A stretch of 40,785 nt of DNA from Planctomycetaceae bacterium (lineage in GTDB: Bacteria > Planctomycetota > Planctomycetia > Planctomycetales > Planctomycetaceae), in the NCBI GenBank assembly GCA_029259815.1, contig JAJDEJ010000235.1:1-40785 (forward strand), in the 5' to 3' direction. Under the pieces are notes generated by a model. The model was not told the DNA's origin, searched no databases, and saw nothing but the letters and a program-made list of their open reading frames with translations. A program made the position numbers and the translations under genes. This document shows, piece after piece, positions 24,101 to 32,875 of this stretch (position 1 is the first letter of the stretch; each line of letters opens with the position of its first letter).

Positions 24101-24451
24101 CCCACTCCTGATCCAGTGGTCAAAGTCGGCGATCACAGAATCCGGCAACTTCCCGGACGGCGGCATCTCGACCGACTCGTAACGAATCGCATCCAGTAGT
24201 AGGCTCTCGTTCGGCTTGAGAGGCACGACCGATGGGCCCGACTCGCCTCCTTGGCGAAGCCCGTCGCGAAAGTCGACCAGCAGTCCCCCTTTGACTTCAG
24301 CAGACGTCGAGGAGTGACACTCGTAGCAATGCTTGACCAGAACAGGGCGGATGCGTGTCTCGAAAAATTCGGCATCCTCCTCCGCCTGAATCTGTGCCGT
24401 GATGACGCAGCAGGTAAGGAATCCGGCTGTTGAAAGAGCAAGTCGTTTCAT
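21143..24451 (-). CDS. PSD1 / DUF1549-DUF1553 planctomycete cytochrome protein (pair 2), long form
   Basis: A 1102-aa exported protein from the ATG at 24451; upstream in-frame residues to 24517 look non-coding. A signal peptide covers about 1-23, then a heme c motif CYECH opens the PSCyt1 domain. DUF1549 follows (RHWMDVIRYTDTFGYEW, REQIAGDLLPEP, VACARCHDHK), and DUF1553 closes the protein (ARVYVNRLWHWIFGTGIV, DVTNVPAQALALLND). It is about 290 residues longer than the first PSD1 here. The extra length lies between DUF1549 and DUF1553 and holds a probable beta-sandwich or carbohydrate-binding-like insert (LTDFSEPGLPDGWTVEGD to LRLRGGEWSGTLVV). The function is unknown; the insert hints at a surface polymer as target. 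Confidence 0.87.
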   Translation of the reverse strand: MKRLALSTAGFLTCCVITAQIQAEEDAEFFETRIRPVLVKHCYECHSSTSAEVKGGLLVDFRDGLRQGGESGPSVVPLKPNESLLLDAIRYESVEMPPSGKLPDSVIADFDHWIRSGAIDPRDEPPSPTEAAELLWKEQLAERRNWWSLQPPQVFSPPVAQDEAWSGEPVDRFVGSALEKAGLSPSVPADASTLLRRLSFVLTGLPPEPEQVKTFPAEYAAHPDQALTALVDELLGSPHFGERFARHWMDVIRYTDTFGYEWDNPAKGSWEYRDYLIRAFNDDIAFDQLIREQIAGDLLPEPRINEAAEVNESLIGPMFYHLGEHRHGSSLAFNGIHQDMINNKIDAFSKAFLAMTVACARCHDHKLDAISQADYYALAGVFMSPRWTARVIDAPGKHNQEIAELKQLRAEIQKELALLWQSDVSQLQASALTAWAGSQATAWADPTLDDLHFPLVRLLDSTDGNIEQKWSELVTEWETAREERLQSNAEGFTVLTDFSEPGLPDGWTVEGDGMTHGHVDDGVPLVSLEGDTLIDRLLPRGYHTHALSSKLPGSVRMRPQNEVPGRFVSLRLRGGEWSGTLVVPQNAFQNEPLSFLGGEDDVGSWASFADEVLKNGVSRVLTEVATAALHPNFPPRTGLAKVADVTLANDDLGLNKRSWFSLTGIATHDTSGTPTSTLDEFSPLLTGESPGSVDEAWERVSDWLIEPLDRWASNEATASDVKILNWMIKHKLLANRVDAESAIAALVQRYRDVEARITFPRSAISMDERGLQPQNYRLNLRGNVDDEGPAIPRGFLEVFAESYGVSESKGSGRLELAAYLSSPENPQTARVYVNRLWHWIFGTGIVATPSDFGKLGDRPSHPELLDWLALQFMEEGWSTKKLVRRLVLSQTFRQSGSVTQAGMDRDPDNRLWHHYPTRRLEAEAIRDNLLAVAGMLDSRPYGPPIHPPRSVEDGAKRLFSGPLDGHGRRSIYMQMSIMDPPKFLVCFNLPDLKLPTGRRDVTNVPAQALALLNDPLVVQMAEGWGERLINDGSENVENRIRTMFIQALGRPPSDHETLRWTEAVVGFSQFNESQSNEFMTDTDAWTELAHAMFNTKEFLYYR

Positions 24452-24539
24452 GCGACCCATTGTACCAAAGACTGCGAGCGATGCGGAGCCGTCATTCATC
24501 CAGATGCTCCACGACACACGTCAGACCGATGAATAATTC

Positions 24540-26126
24540 CTAGGGCTTCTTCCGTCCTCGCGGCACGTCCAGCGATGGCGGGTTGGCGGGGACTGAACCC
24601 GTGTCGTCAGGAACTCTCAGCTCGCTTTGCAGGCGTTTGATCTCGGACTTCAACTCGCTGACGACATTCGCATACATGGTCTGGTCGTAAACATTGCGAA
24701 TCTCGTGCGGGTCCTTTTCCAGATCGTATAGTTCCCACTCATCGACGTTGTAGAAATGGATGAGCTTGAATCGGTCCGTGCGGACACCGAAGTGGCGACG
24801 GACCATGTGTGCGGTGCGTTTGTCGCCCCGGAATTCGTAATACTGATAGTAGTGGCTCTTTCGCCAATCGTCTGGAGCGTTGCCTTTGAGGAGTGGCACG
24901 AGACTCGACCCCTGCATGTCGTCCGGGATCTCTACGCCGGCCATGTCCAGAAAGGTCTCTGCAAAGTCGACGTTCGAGACCAGATGCTCATCGACAGAGT
25001 TTGGCTCGACGACTCCCGGCCAACGAACCATCAGCGGCATGCGGTAGCTCTCTTCGTACATGAACCGCTTGTCGAACCAGCCGTGATCACCGAGGTAGAA
25101 GCCTTGATCTGAGGAGTAAATCACGACCGTGTTCTCAGCCAGTCCCGCCTCATCAAGGTAGTCAAGCACCCGCCCCACGTTGTCGTCGACTGAGGCAATG
25201 CACCGCAGATAGTCCTTGATGTACCGTTGGTATTTCCATCGCACGAGATCACGCCCGCTCAAACCCAGAGCTTCAAAAGCCTCATTCTTCGGACTATATG
25301 CGGCCTTCCAGGTGGAGAGTTGTTCCGCATTGAGATACGGCGGTGGGTCGAACTTGAGATCGCGTGGCGTGAGCGTCTTGTCGATGGTCATGTCCTGCTC
25401 GTGAGCTGCGCGTCCCCGTGTGGCGTAATCGTCGAACAGCGTCGCCGGCTCAGGAATCTCGACTTCGTCATACATCGTCAGATACTCGGGACCCGGCTGC
25501 CATTCACGGTGCGGCGCTTTGTGCTGATACATCAGCATGAAGGGCTTCGAGTCATCGCGGCCAGTCTTCAGCCATTCGAGGGCGAGGTCGGTGATGATGT
25601 CGGTGACGTAACCTGTGTGCTGCACCTCTCGGTCTCGCTGCCCGTCCCCATCGACGTCGAGCAACATCAACGGGTTGTAATATGGCCCCTGTCCCTTGAG
25701 GACCTCCGAGTAGTCGTACCCCTGCGGGGCCATATGTGTGCCGAGATGCCACTTGCCAATGACGGCTGTCGCGTAACCGACCTGGCGGAGCAGTTTGGGA
25801 AACGTCTGTTGATGTCCGTCAAACTTATTGCCATTCGTGAGAAAGCCGTTCAGGTGACTGTACTTACCCGTCTGGATCACCGCCCGGCTGGGACCACAGA
25901 TCGAGTTGGTGCAGAAGCAGTTCTGAAACAGCATCCCCTCATTGGCGATGCGGTCCAAATGTGGCGTCTCATTAATGAACGACCCGTAACAGCTCAACGC
26001 GTGGGACGCATGGTCATCCGTGAAGATAAACAGAATGTGAGGTCGATCAGCGGCTGAAGCGATCCCCGCTGTGTTTGCGAGCGACACGGCAATCAGCATC
26101 AAGGCAACAAGAACATGACTGGCCAT
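24540..26126 (-). CDS. Type I formylglycine-dependent sulfatase, exported
   Basis: Arylsulfatase-fold hydrolase removing sulfate esters, probably from algal or host polysaccharides; 528 aa. A signal peptide spans about 1-26. The metal ligands DD (37-38) lie in [11 protein letters not shown]. The maturation motif CGPSR (77-81) follows the CxPSR rule, with Cys77 converted to formylglycine by a sulfatase-modifying enzyme not present in this window. Other S1 sulfatase phrases are [33 protein letters not shown] and [11 protein letters not shown]. It is the first gene of a leftward operon with PSD1 and DUF1501, 88 bases upstream of PSD1. The substrate is not visible in the sequence. Confidence 0.93.
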   Translation of the reverse strand: MASHVLVALMLIAVSLANTAGIASAADRPHILFIFTDDHASHALSCYGSFINETPHLDRIANEGMLFQNCFCTNSICGPSRAVIQTGKYSHLNGFLTNGNKFDGHQQTFPKLLRQVGYATAVIGKWHLGTHMAPQGYDYSEVLKGQGPYYNPLMLLDVDGDGQRDREVQHTGYVTDIITDLALEWLKTGRDDSKPFMLMYQHKAPHREWQPGPEYLTMYDEVEIPEPATLFDDYATRGRAAHEQDMTIDKTLTPRDLKFDPPPYLNAEQLSTWKAAYSPKNEAFEALGLSGRDLVRWKYQRYIKDYLRCIASVDDNVGRVLDYLDEAGLAENTVVIYSSDQGFYLGDHGWFDKRFMYEESYRMPLMVRWPGVVEPNSVDEHLVSNVDFAETFLDMAGVEIPDDMQGSSLVPLLKGNAPDDWRKSHYYQYYEFRGDKRTAHMVRRHFGVRTDRFKLIHFYNVDEWELYDLEKDPHEIRNVYDQTMYANVVSELKSEIKRLQSELRVPDDTGSVPANPPSLDVPRGRKKP

Positions 26127-26381
26127 TGAATGGTGTCCTCTTCGAGCGTTTTGGAGTCAGCCGGTTACCTTAGTGCACGTCACCCAGCGGATTCAAACGG
26201 AGTCCTTCGCCCAGCCTGTGACTGGCGCGTGATCGCCTGCTGGATTCATCATTGCCGATCAGATGTCGTTGGTCATGGCAGAGAGTTATCTGGAATCTGC
26301 TACACTCTCGAAATCGAGACATTCGGTGTGCGCGAAGTCAGCGACAGCAATCGTCTCATCCTTCATGAAGAATTCCGCAAG

Positions 26382-27515
26382 ATGTCCTCACGAAAAGGCT
26401 TCAGCAACCGACGAGGTGGCTTCGGCGACAGGGACGACCTGGATTGGGACGCTGCCGCCCGCTGGGGGCGGTCTGGTTTTTTCCTGCTTCCGATCCTGGC
26501 TCTGTTGATGGCGGGATGGTCATCCGTGTACCGCATCGAAGCCAGTGACGAGGGGGTCGTACTTCGGTTTGGCAAGCAGGTGACAACCGTGCCTCCCGGA
26601 CTGCATGTCAAGCTGCCCTGGCCGATCGATACGGTGTACGAAGTGCCGGTGCAGCGAATCCAGACACTCGAGTTTGGCTTCGAGACCCAGCGACCGGGAC
26701 GTGTGACGCAGTATGCTCCCAAGAGTGAGGGTGACTTGGCGGTGGCGGAGATGCTGACGGGCGACCTGAATCTCGGCCATGTTGAGTGGATCGTGCAGTA
26801 TCGGGTGAAAGATCCGTTAGAGTTCCTGTTCAAAGTCGGCAACACCGAGCCAATCATTGGCAAGGCACTTCGCCCTGAGGGAGGGTCCAACGTCAACCCG
26901 GCTGTGCCGGACACGATTCGTGATGTCTCCGAATCTGTGATGCGCAAACTCGTCGGTGATTCGAGTATCGACTATGTGTTGACCATTGGCCGGGAACAAA
27001 TCGCTGAGCAGGCTGAGACTTTGATTCAGGAGGAACTTGACAGCTTCGAGGCGGGTGTCGACATCGACACCGTCAAACTGCAGACCACATCTCCGCCCAC
27101 AGAAGCTGTGCAGGATGCCTTTCAAGAGGTGAACCGGGCTCGTCAGAAGAAGGAGCAGGTCGTCAACGAGGCCCTCGGCGAACGCAACAGCATCATCCCC
27201 GCCGCGCGGGGTGCCAAGGATCAGGCGATCGCGGAGGCTGAGGGCTACCAGAACCGTGTGGTGCTCGAAACGAAGGGGGAAATCAACGCTTTTCTTGCTC
27301 AGTTGACCGAGTACGAGAAAGCCCCGGAGGTGACACGTCAGCGACTGTACCTGGAGGCGATGGAGGAAATCCTCTCGCAGACGGGTGAAAAGATCATCAT
27401 CGACGACTCCGTTGGCGGACTGGTTCCACTTCTCGACTTGAACCGGAGGGCCGCTCCGTCACCGCAGAACCGGGGGACCACCTCGTCACAGCAAAACCGA
27501 GGAGAGCGACCATGA
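26382..27515 (+). CDS. hflK: HflK, membrane protease regulator (SPFH/band 7)
   Basis: Subunit of the HflKC complex that surrounds and regulates the FtsH protease in the inner membrane; 377 aa from the ATG at 26382, which gives the expected short Gly/Arg-rich cytoplasmic N-terminus. Frame sequence before it is unlike protein. One membrane helix lies at about 33-50 (GFFLLPILALLMAGW). The SPFH domain begins YRIEASDEGVVLRFGKQ and ends around EAEGYQNRV. A disordered Gln/Arg/Pro tail closes the chain. Its stop overlaps the hflC start in ATGA. No ftsH lies in the window. Confidence 0.9.
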   Translation: MSSRKGFSNRRGGFGDRDDLDWDAAARWGRSGFFLLPILALLMAGWSSVYRIEASDEGVVLRFGKQVTTVPPGLHVKLPWPIDTVYEVPVQRIQTLEFGFETQRPGRVTQYAPKSEGDLAVAEMLTGDLNLGHVEWIVQYRVKDPLEFLFKVGNTEPIIGKALRPEGGSNVNPAVPDTIRDVSESVMRKLVGDSSIDYVLTIGREQIAEQAETLIQEELDSFEAGVDIDTVKLQTTSPPTEAVQDAFQEVNRARQKKEQVVNEALGERNSIIPAARGAKDQAIAEAEGYQNRVVLETKGEINAFLAQLTEYEKAPEVTRQRLYLEAMEEILSQTGEKIIIDDSVGGLVPLLDLNRRAAPSPQNRGTTSSQQNRGERP

Positions 27516-28459
27516 TGTCCAAGCTCGCCATCATCCTGATCATCTTCCTGGGAGCCGCCGCCCTGATAGCGTCCTCTGCTGCTTACACGGTCGAGGAGGG
27601 CACACAGGTCATTCTCACCCAGTTCGGCAATCCGGTGAAGTCTGTGCCGGACGCGGGACTGCACTTCAAAACGCCTTTCATTCAAGAGGCCCATCATCTG
27701 GAGAAACGTCTGCTCCCCTGGGACGGTGCTTCTGAAAGCATGCAGACCAAGGATAAGAAGCGGATCAATATCGACGTCTGGGCTCGCTGGCGAATCGTCG
27801 ACCCGATGACGTTCTTCATCAAAGTGCGCACCGAACAGCAAGGGCAGAAGATCCTCGACAATCTGGTCGACTCAGCCATTCAAAACGTCGTCGCGCGACA
27901 CAATCTCATTGACGTCGTCCGTAAGTCGAATGACGAACTCATCTACGAGACTGAAGAACTCGAACGGACCGAAGCCGACCGCGTCTTGGGGCAAGGCCGG
28001 GATGATGTTGAAAAGGAGATTCTGGCTGGAGTCGACCTCGAGGAATACGGGATGGAGCTCGTCCGCGTTCGGATCAAACGAGTGAACTACGTCGCATCCG
28101 TTCGCGAGGCCGTCTACAAACGGATGATCTCCGAACGACTGCGCATCGCCCGCCTGTTCGAGTCCGAAGCACAAGAGGACAAGAACCGTATTGTCGGTCA
28201 GACACAAAAGGAACTCGACCAAATTGAAGGCGAGATGGAGCAAAGGTCGGCTGAGATTCGAGGCGAAGCAAACGCAAAAGTCATCCAACTGACGGCCGAA
28301 GCCTACAGTCGCTCGCCCGAGTTTTTCGAGTTCCTGCGTCGGCTGGAGGTCTTCAAGACGGCCCTCGGCACTGACACGCGACTCATACTGTCTACAGAAA
28401 GTGACCTCCTGCGATTGCTCAAGAACCCCAACGCCTCGCCCTTGCCATCTGATCAGTAG
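27512..28459 (+). CDS. hflC: HflC, membrane protease regulator (SPFH/band 7)
   Basis: Partner of HflK; 315 aa. One N-terminal membrane helix (about 4-24) is followed by the SPFH domain (EEGTQVILTQFGNPV, then DKKRINIDVWARWRIVDP) and a helical region rich in Glu, Gln and Arg (about 200-265) that forms the coiled-coil cage contact. The phrase YSRSPEFFEFLRRLEVFK and LILSTESDLLRLL near the C-terminus is typical of HflC. The start at 27512 overlaps the hflK stop by 4 bases, so translation is coupled; a second ATG at 27515 is equally possible. The assignment is firm. Confidence 0.92.
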   Translation: MMSKLAIILIIFLGAAALIASSAAYTVEEGTQVILTQFGNPVKSVPDAGLHFKTPFIQEAHHLEKRLLPWDGASESMQTKDKKRINIDVWARWRIVDPMTFFIKVRTEQQGQKILDNLVDSAIQNVVARHNLIDVVRKSNDELIYETEELERTEADRVLGQGRDDVEKEILAGVDLEEYGMELVRVRIKRVNYVASVREAVYKRMISERLRIARLFESEAQEDKNRIVGQTQKELDQIEGEMEQRSAEIRGEANAKVIQLTAEAYSRSPEFFEFLRRLEVFKTALGTDTRLILSTESDLLRLLKNPNASPLPSDQ

Positions 28460-28597
28460 TGGTGAGTCACACTTAATTTTTGGGTGGCGGTGTCAGAATC
28501 GCAGTGGATGGCCCCGGTGTGAGGACGCGGAATGTCAGGGCCATGCGCTTCGCTCCTGACCCTGCTACCCTCACAGAAAGTGGCCATTAAACCACTC

Positions 28598-29380
28598 CTA
28601 TGGCTTGCCCTCGTCCCGATTTGACCACCATGGGAGGCTGATGCCGCCGTCCATCAGGAGGGTGCTGCCCGTCATGTAGTCGCAGGCGTCGCTCATCACG
28701 AACGCGATGAGTCCTCCAATCTCTTCCGGCTGCCCTAAGCGTCCCCAGGGGATATCGGCTGCTCCTTCACGCAGTTCCTCCTCGGAGAAGAACTTGCGTT
28801 CGCCCGGCGTGTCGATCCAGCCTGGGGATACGACGTTCACACGGATGCGATGCTGGGCCATTTCAATCGCGGCTGTGCGTGCCATATGTTCGATCGACGC
28901 CTTCGCCATGTTGTAGGCCATCGCCGTCGGGATCGCGAGGACAGCATGGGGTGAACCAACCACGACGATCGATCCTCCCATCTTTTGTTTGATCATGTGT
29001 TGTGCAGCTGTACGCACGCCGAAGACGGCGCCCCACATCGAGACATCGATGGTTCGTTTGAACCCCTCCATGTCTGCATCGACCATATTTTCGCGATCAC
29101 TGTAGGCTGCGTTGGAGACGAACCCGTCAATTCGCCCGGCTTGTTCGACATAGTCAGCAAACATTTGTTCGACAGCCGTCTGATCGGCGACGTCAGACTG
29201 GAGCAGCACCGCCGTCCCCCCCGCTTTGCGAACTTTCTCTGCGACTTCCTCCGCTTCATCCGGATGTGACCGATAGTTGATGCCCACATTGGCACCCGCC
29301 TTCGCCAACTGAACCGCACAACCTCGGCCGATGCCTCTTGAGGCACCAGTCACCAGAATGTTCTTGCCTTCAAGCATCAT
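28598..29380 (-). CDS. Short-chain dehydrogenase/reductase (SDR)
   Basis: A classical SDR oxidoreductase of about 260 aa, starting at one of two adjacent ATGs (29380 or 29377); upstream in-frame residues are not conserved-looking. The cofactor motif TGASRGIGRG spans 11-20. Asn90 of the NAA motif (SNAAY) and the catalytic Ser143, Tyr156 and Lys160 (YNMAK) are present. The C-terminus has MTGSTLLMDGGISLPW, typical of glucose-1-dehydrogenase or 3-oxoacyl-ACP reductase-like SDRs. The Arg in INYRSHP after the second strand favours NADP(H). The substrate is unknown; the gene stands alone, convergent with hflC. Confidence 0.85.
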   Translation of the reverse strand: MMLEGKNILVTGASRGIGRGCAVQLAKAGANVGINYRSHPDEAEEVAEKVRKAGGTAVLLQSDVADQTAVEQMFADYVEQAGRIDGFVSNAAYSDRENMVDADMEGFKRTIDVSMWGAVFGVRTAAQHMIKQKMGGSIVVVGSPHAVLAIPTAMAYNMAKASIEHMARTAAIEMAQHRIRVNVVSPGWIDTPGERKFFSEEELREGAADIPWGRLGQPEEIGGLIAFVMSDACDYMTGSTLLMDGGISLPWWSNRDEGKP

Positions 29381-29491
29381 TAAGCGTGTCCTGTTGATTC
29401 TCAATACACAGATTCATGCGGATCGCCTTCTCCGAGTAGCGTGATCCAATCAACGAGATAGTCCAAAACGAGAGCGGAGGCAAATTCTAGA

Positions 29492-29557
29492 TCGTGTTGA
29501 CATTTGTGGGAGGGCGAGGCTCCTGCCATGAAGTTGCCCTTTTGAATGTCAACACGA
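29492..29557. repeat. Inverted repeat element, 13-base perfect arms
   Basis: Arms TCGTGTTGACATT (29492-29504) and AATGTCAACACGA (29545-29557) flank 40 bases containing GGGAGGGCGAGGCTCCTGCC, a phrase I recognise as recurring in planctomycete intergenic DNA. It is probably a dispersed non-coding element; genome copy number needs counting. Confidence 0.55.
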
Positions 29558-29610
29558 CCTAAATGACCGAGCCTGATCTTGGGACGATGTCTGGAATCAA
29601 TGTCGAAATC

Positions 29611-29767
29611 CGAAACACCCAATGACGAAGGAATGACGAATGTCGAAGCCCGATGGGGCAAATACCATCGATACGAAACGACCGCGAATTCTCGAACCAA
29701 CATGCGGCTGTCCCTGAAAGCCTTTCGACCTTCTGATTTCGGAATTCCTTCGTCATTGGGTGTTTCG
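29611..29767. mobile_element. MITE-like element with 24-base perfect inverted ends
   Basis: The left end (29611-29634, starting CGAAACACCCAATGACGAAG) and right end (29744-29767) are exact inverted copies over 24 bases, around about 109 bases of non-coding DNA. No flanking target duplication is evident. Internal GAATGACGAATGTCGAAG resembles the GAATGACGAATGACGAA-type repeats widespread in this phylum. No transposase is encoded, so any movement would depend on an enzyme elsewhere. Confidence 0.55.
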
Positions 29768-29907
29768 TCATTCGAGTGGGTCGGAGTGAGTGTCCCAGGT
29801 TCGAGCTCGTTCATTTAGTTGTCTCAGAGCCGTGCACCACGACCTGCCAGCCTCCGGGTCCATCTCCTCGAAACCAGATGATAGGACACCGACCGACAGT
29901 GAGCGAG

Positions 29908-32202
29908 TCAGTCGGTGACGTCTTCTGCCGTCCGGCGACGTTGTAACAGGCCCGTGTCAGCCATGGCTTCGATGAACGACTTGGCGAGTGGTGCTGCATC
30001 GCGACCACCTGAACCGCCGTGCTCCAGGACGACGGCAAAGGCGTATCGCGGCGCGTCAGCAGGAACGAAGCCCACGAACCAGGCGTGATCGCCCTTCCCG
30101 CCACCGACTTCTGCTGTGCCCGTCTTACCAGCGATGGGAATGCCCTCGATTGCGGCTCTCCTGCCGGTGCCCTTTTTCGTGCTGACGACAAGTTCCATCC
30201 CTTCACGAATGCGGTCCAGCGTCTCCATCGCCACTCCGTGAATCCTTTCGGGACGGCGATTCGTATCGAAGTCCATCTGATGACTCACCAACTGAATTGA
30301 ACTTGCCGAAGAGTCGGCGGGCGGGCGTCGCGGAGTGTGATTGGTGCTGACGACTGACGGAGTGACGAGGTATCCGCCGTTCGCGATCGCGGCGACCATC
30401 CGGGCGACTTGCAGAGGAGTCACCGTCAGCGAGGCTTGTCCAATGCCGAGTTGGAGTGTTGATCCCTTGTACCACTGTTCGTCGACGATCTTGCCCGTGC
30501 GATCCGCTCGCGGCAGATGTCCGCCCTTTTCGCCCGGCACTTCAATCCCCGTGGGGACGCCGAGTCCGAAGCGTGTTGCCCAGTCGGAGATGACCGCTGG
30601 TCCAAGAGCACGTGCCGCCTGGAAGAAGTAGACATTACATGATTGGCAGATTGCATCGGAGAGTCGCATGTCGCCATGACCGACGCCGTAGTGTCGGAAG
30701 ACGTAACACCGATTGCGATTTGGGTGATCAAGGTATCCCTGACAGAAGACCGGCTCGTCGGGGTCGATTTGTCCGGACTCCAGCAGTGCAACTGCCGTCA
30801 GAAGTTTGAAGACGGAGCCCGGCGGGACTGTCATCTGTGTCACGCGAGGGAAGAAGGGACGGCGAGAGTCGGAGATGGCTGCTTGCCACTCGTCCGGATC
30901 GGGTCGTGTGAACAATGTCAGATCATGTCGGGGAGCCGCGGCGGCAGTGAGGATGTCACCAGTGCGCACATCAAGCACAACCATACACCCGCCCTGCGGA
31001 CCGGCGGTCTTTGCGCCGTCATCTGACGGTGGCGGTACGATGACTTCATCAAGAAGGCGCTCTGCGATGCGTTGCAGACCCAGATCGAGAGTGAGCGTCA
31101 CATCGTCACCGGGGACCGGATCGGTCGTTGTCGCCTGGGAGATCACTTCGCCACCTCGGTTGCGGACGATGCGACGTGTGCCGGTCTTCCCGCGCAGGAT
31201 CGCATCGAACGAACGTTCGATCCCGTCACGTCCGATGCGGTCGCCAGTCGTGAGTGCGTCATGCTCGGATTTCCCCGCAGTGTTTTCATCAGTCGACAAT
31301 TCGTCCGGCCTCACTGCGGTTCTCACGCCGACGAGATGCCCGGCTGTCTTCGACTGCGGATAGACCCGTTCACTTGTGGGGCGAATGAGGACGCCGGGGA
31401 AGTGTGACGCAGCTGTCTCGATGTTGGTCACGGCGGCGAGGCTGACGTCGATCGCGACGGAGTGATGATCCAACTCTTCACGCACGATGACAGGATCCAG
31501 CCGTCCGCGTCGCGGCGGCGATGTCAATTGTCCGGCAGCAGAGTTCCAGAGTTGTGACCACCATTCCAATTCGAGAGGCGATGTGTCGTGCCCACTCAGA
31601 TTGAGCTGCGGTACAGCGGGCGGCGTTGCGGCGGCGATGCGTTCGTCCCGTCGTCTTGTGACACTCTCGACGATGTGCTCGACCCTGCGTTGGATGTCCG
31701 CGCGCGTTGAATCCAGTTTGACTTGTGACTCGTTCAGTGTGGCGGCGAGCGCGGCCCACATGTGTGCTCGCTGCTGAAGAACCTGCTGCTTCGCACGATC
31801 GACCTGTTCCTCATCCCGTCGAGCGCGCCGGTTCAACTTGGCGAGTGCTTGTTGCGTTAACCAACGGTCATCGGGCGGGTTTTCGATCCAGCGGTAGTGA
31901 ACGAGCAGATCGTAGCGCAGACGATCGTGAGCGAGCACTTGTCCGTCGATCGAGAGAATGCGACCGTCACGACAGGGAATCGGCTCCTCGTTGAGGGTCG
32001 TCACCTCCCAACTGGAGGTGAAGTTGTCGCCGAGTTGCCCTTGAAGTCGGACAAGACGTGCAGAGATGGCCCCAACGGGAGCCATGACTACGAGCATCAC
32101 GATCGCGATGCGCAGCGCGGGAGAACCATCGGAACCCGTTTCTCCACGCGGACCGTCTCCCAGCGACTGTCGGTCAAAACGGATATGGGGAGTGTTTCGC
32201 AT
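29908..32202 (-). CDS. mrdA: Penicillin-binding protein 2 (elongasome transpeptidase)
   Basis: Class B PBP crosslinking peptidoglycan during lateral growth; 764 aa, about 130 longer than E. coli PBP2. A short cytoplasmic N-terminus precedes one membrane helix (about 31-48). The dimerisation/pedestal domain carries an Arg/Glu/Gln-rich helical insert (about 118-190). The transpeptidase motifs are all intact: SVFK (Ser463, Lys466) in PPGSVFKLL, SCN (521-523) and KTGT (693-696). It is the last gene of the mreB-mreC-mreD-pbp2 group, 137 bases after mreD with a REPIN-like element between. No rodA follows. An intact set of catalytic motifs supports active peptidoglycan synthesis in this planctomycete. 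Confidence 0.92.
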   Translation of the reverse strand: MRNTPHIRFDRQSLGDGPRGETGSDGSPALRIAIVMLVVMAPVGAISARLVRLQGQLGDNFTSSWEVTTLNEEPIPCRDGRILSIDGQVLAHDRLRYDLLVHYRWIENPPDDRWLTQQALAKLNRRARRDEEQVDRAKQQVLQQRAHMWAALAATLNESQVKLDSTRADIQRRVEHIVESVTRRRDERIAAATPPAVPQLNLSGHDTSPLELEWWSQLWNSAAGQLTSPPRRGRLDPVIVREELDHHSVAIDVSLAAVTNIETAASHFPGVLIRPTSERVYPQSKTAGHLVGVRTAVRPDELSTDENTAGKSEHDALTTGDRIGRDGIERSFDAILRGKTGTRRIVRNRGGEVISQATTTDPVPGDDVTLTLDLGLQRIAERLLDEVIVPPPSDDGAKTAGPQGGCMVVLDVRTGDILTAAAAPRHDLTLFTRPDPDEWQAAISDSRRPFFPRVTQMTVPPGSVFKLLTAVALLESGQIDPDEPVFCQGYLDHPNRNRCYVFRHYGVGHGDMRLSDAICQSCNVYFFQAARALGPAVISDWATRFGLGVPTGIEVPGEKGGHLPRADRTGKIVDEQWYKGSTLQLGIGQASLTVTPLQVARMVAAIANGGYLVTPSVVSTNHTPRRPPADSSASSIQLVSHQMDFDTNRRPERIHGVAMETLDRIREGMELVVSTKKGTGRRAAIEGIPIAGKTGTAEVGGGKGDHAWFVGFVPADAPRYAFAVVLEHGGSGGRDAAPLAKSFIEAMADTGLLQRRRTAEDVTD

Positions 32203-32240
32203 GACGGACGACGTGTGAGATTCTTGAGCCGATACGTTTT

Positions 32241-32311
32241 GTAGGACGGATTTCCAAATCCGTCTCTCCTAGTACGTTCGATCAGGGGACGGACTTGGAA
32301 GTCCGTCCTAC
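32241..32311. repeat. REPIN-like element, GTAG...CTAC, 71 bp
   Basis: The left unit is GTAG plus a hairpin GACGGATTT-CC-AAATCCGTC (32241-32264); the right unit is GACGGACTT-GG-AAGTCCGTC plus CTAC (32288-32311), with a 23-base spacer. The two 24-base units are inverted copies. It lies between mreD and pbp2, so it is transcribed within that operon. This GGACGGACTT-type repeat looks familiar from planctomycete genomes. Confidence 0.7.
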
Positions 32312-32339
32312 GGAGTTGTCTCATTCATCGATGGTATGA

Positions 32340-32873
32340 TCAGCGAGCCCATTTGGGCCGACCTGACGCAACCGGTCGCGAGGGCATAACGACTCGCACT
32401 CCGCGGGTGAGCAGGGTCCAACCGATGGCCGTCACCAGGAACAGAGCCGTGGTCCCGCCTGCGCGACTGGCTGATGTGAGGCCGATCAACTTGATCCCCG
32501 GCGACGCGCCGGCGAGGACGTGTTGCAATGACTGACTCGCAAAGCCGGCGAAGGTCGCGAACAGGAACACAAACGCAGAAGCCGTGAAGATCGACTCGGA
32601 CGCCTGTCGTCCGCCTGCCATCTGGGCGATGAAGGCGAGGTTCGCGAGGAGCACGACGTTCAGTCCGATCGGCCCGCCACTAACGATGTCGGCCAACAGT
32701 CCTGACAGGGCTGCCCAGATGATCGCCGTCGAGCCGGGACACCAAAGCACTCCGAGTGCGGCTGCGAGAAACATGAACTGCGGCACCGTCGAACCCGGCA
32801 GCGACCATGTGCCGCCCGCGGTCTCCAGCACAAAGGCGATGTACGTCAGTCCGATGAGGAACAGTAGTCGCAT
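32340..32873 (-). CDS. mreD: Rod-shape determining protein MreD
   Basis: Small integral membrane protein of the elongasome; 177 aa from the ATG at 32873, with AGGAG about 8 bases upstream inside the end of mreC. The much longer open frame up to 33149 is antisense-like overlap and not part of the gene. About five hydrophobic helices are visible (RLLFLIGLTYIAFVLE, MFLAAALGVLWCPG, AIIWAALSGLLADIVSG, NVVLLANLAFIAQM, FVFLFATFAGFASQ). The phrase SGLLADIVSGGPIGLN is typical of MreD. It begins 2 bases after mreC ends. The weak sequence conservation of MreD means the call rests on topology and on mreBC context. Confidence 0.85.
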   Translation of the reverse strand: MRLLFLIGLTYIAFVLETAGGTWSLPGSTVPQFMFLAAALGVLWCPGSTAIIWAALSGLLADIVSGGPIGLNVVLLANLAFIAQMAGGRQASESIFTASAFVFLFATFAGFASQSLQHVLAGASPGIKLIGLTSASRAGGTTALFLVTAIGWTLLTRGVRVVMPSRPVASGRPKWAR

Positions 32874-32875
32874 AC

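Larger units (their letters stand above)
29381..29907. other. Repeat-rich intergenic region
   Basis: No real gene is seen between the SDR and pbp2. It contains a 66-base hairpin element (29492-29557) and a 157-base element with perfect 24-base inverted ends (29611-29767), listed separately. A minus-strand open frame at 29401-29814 is made of these repeats and I regard it as spurious. Confidence 0.55.

Noticed and set aside
29401..29814. Minus-strand open frame of 137 codons
   Set aside because: Composed of the inverted-repeat elements in this gap; such frames recur as false genes in repeat-rich intergenic DNA.
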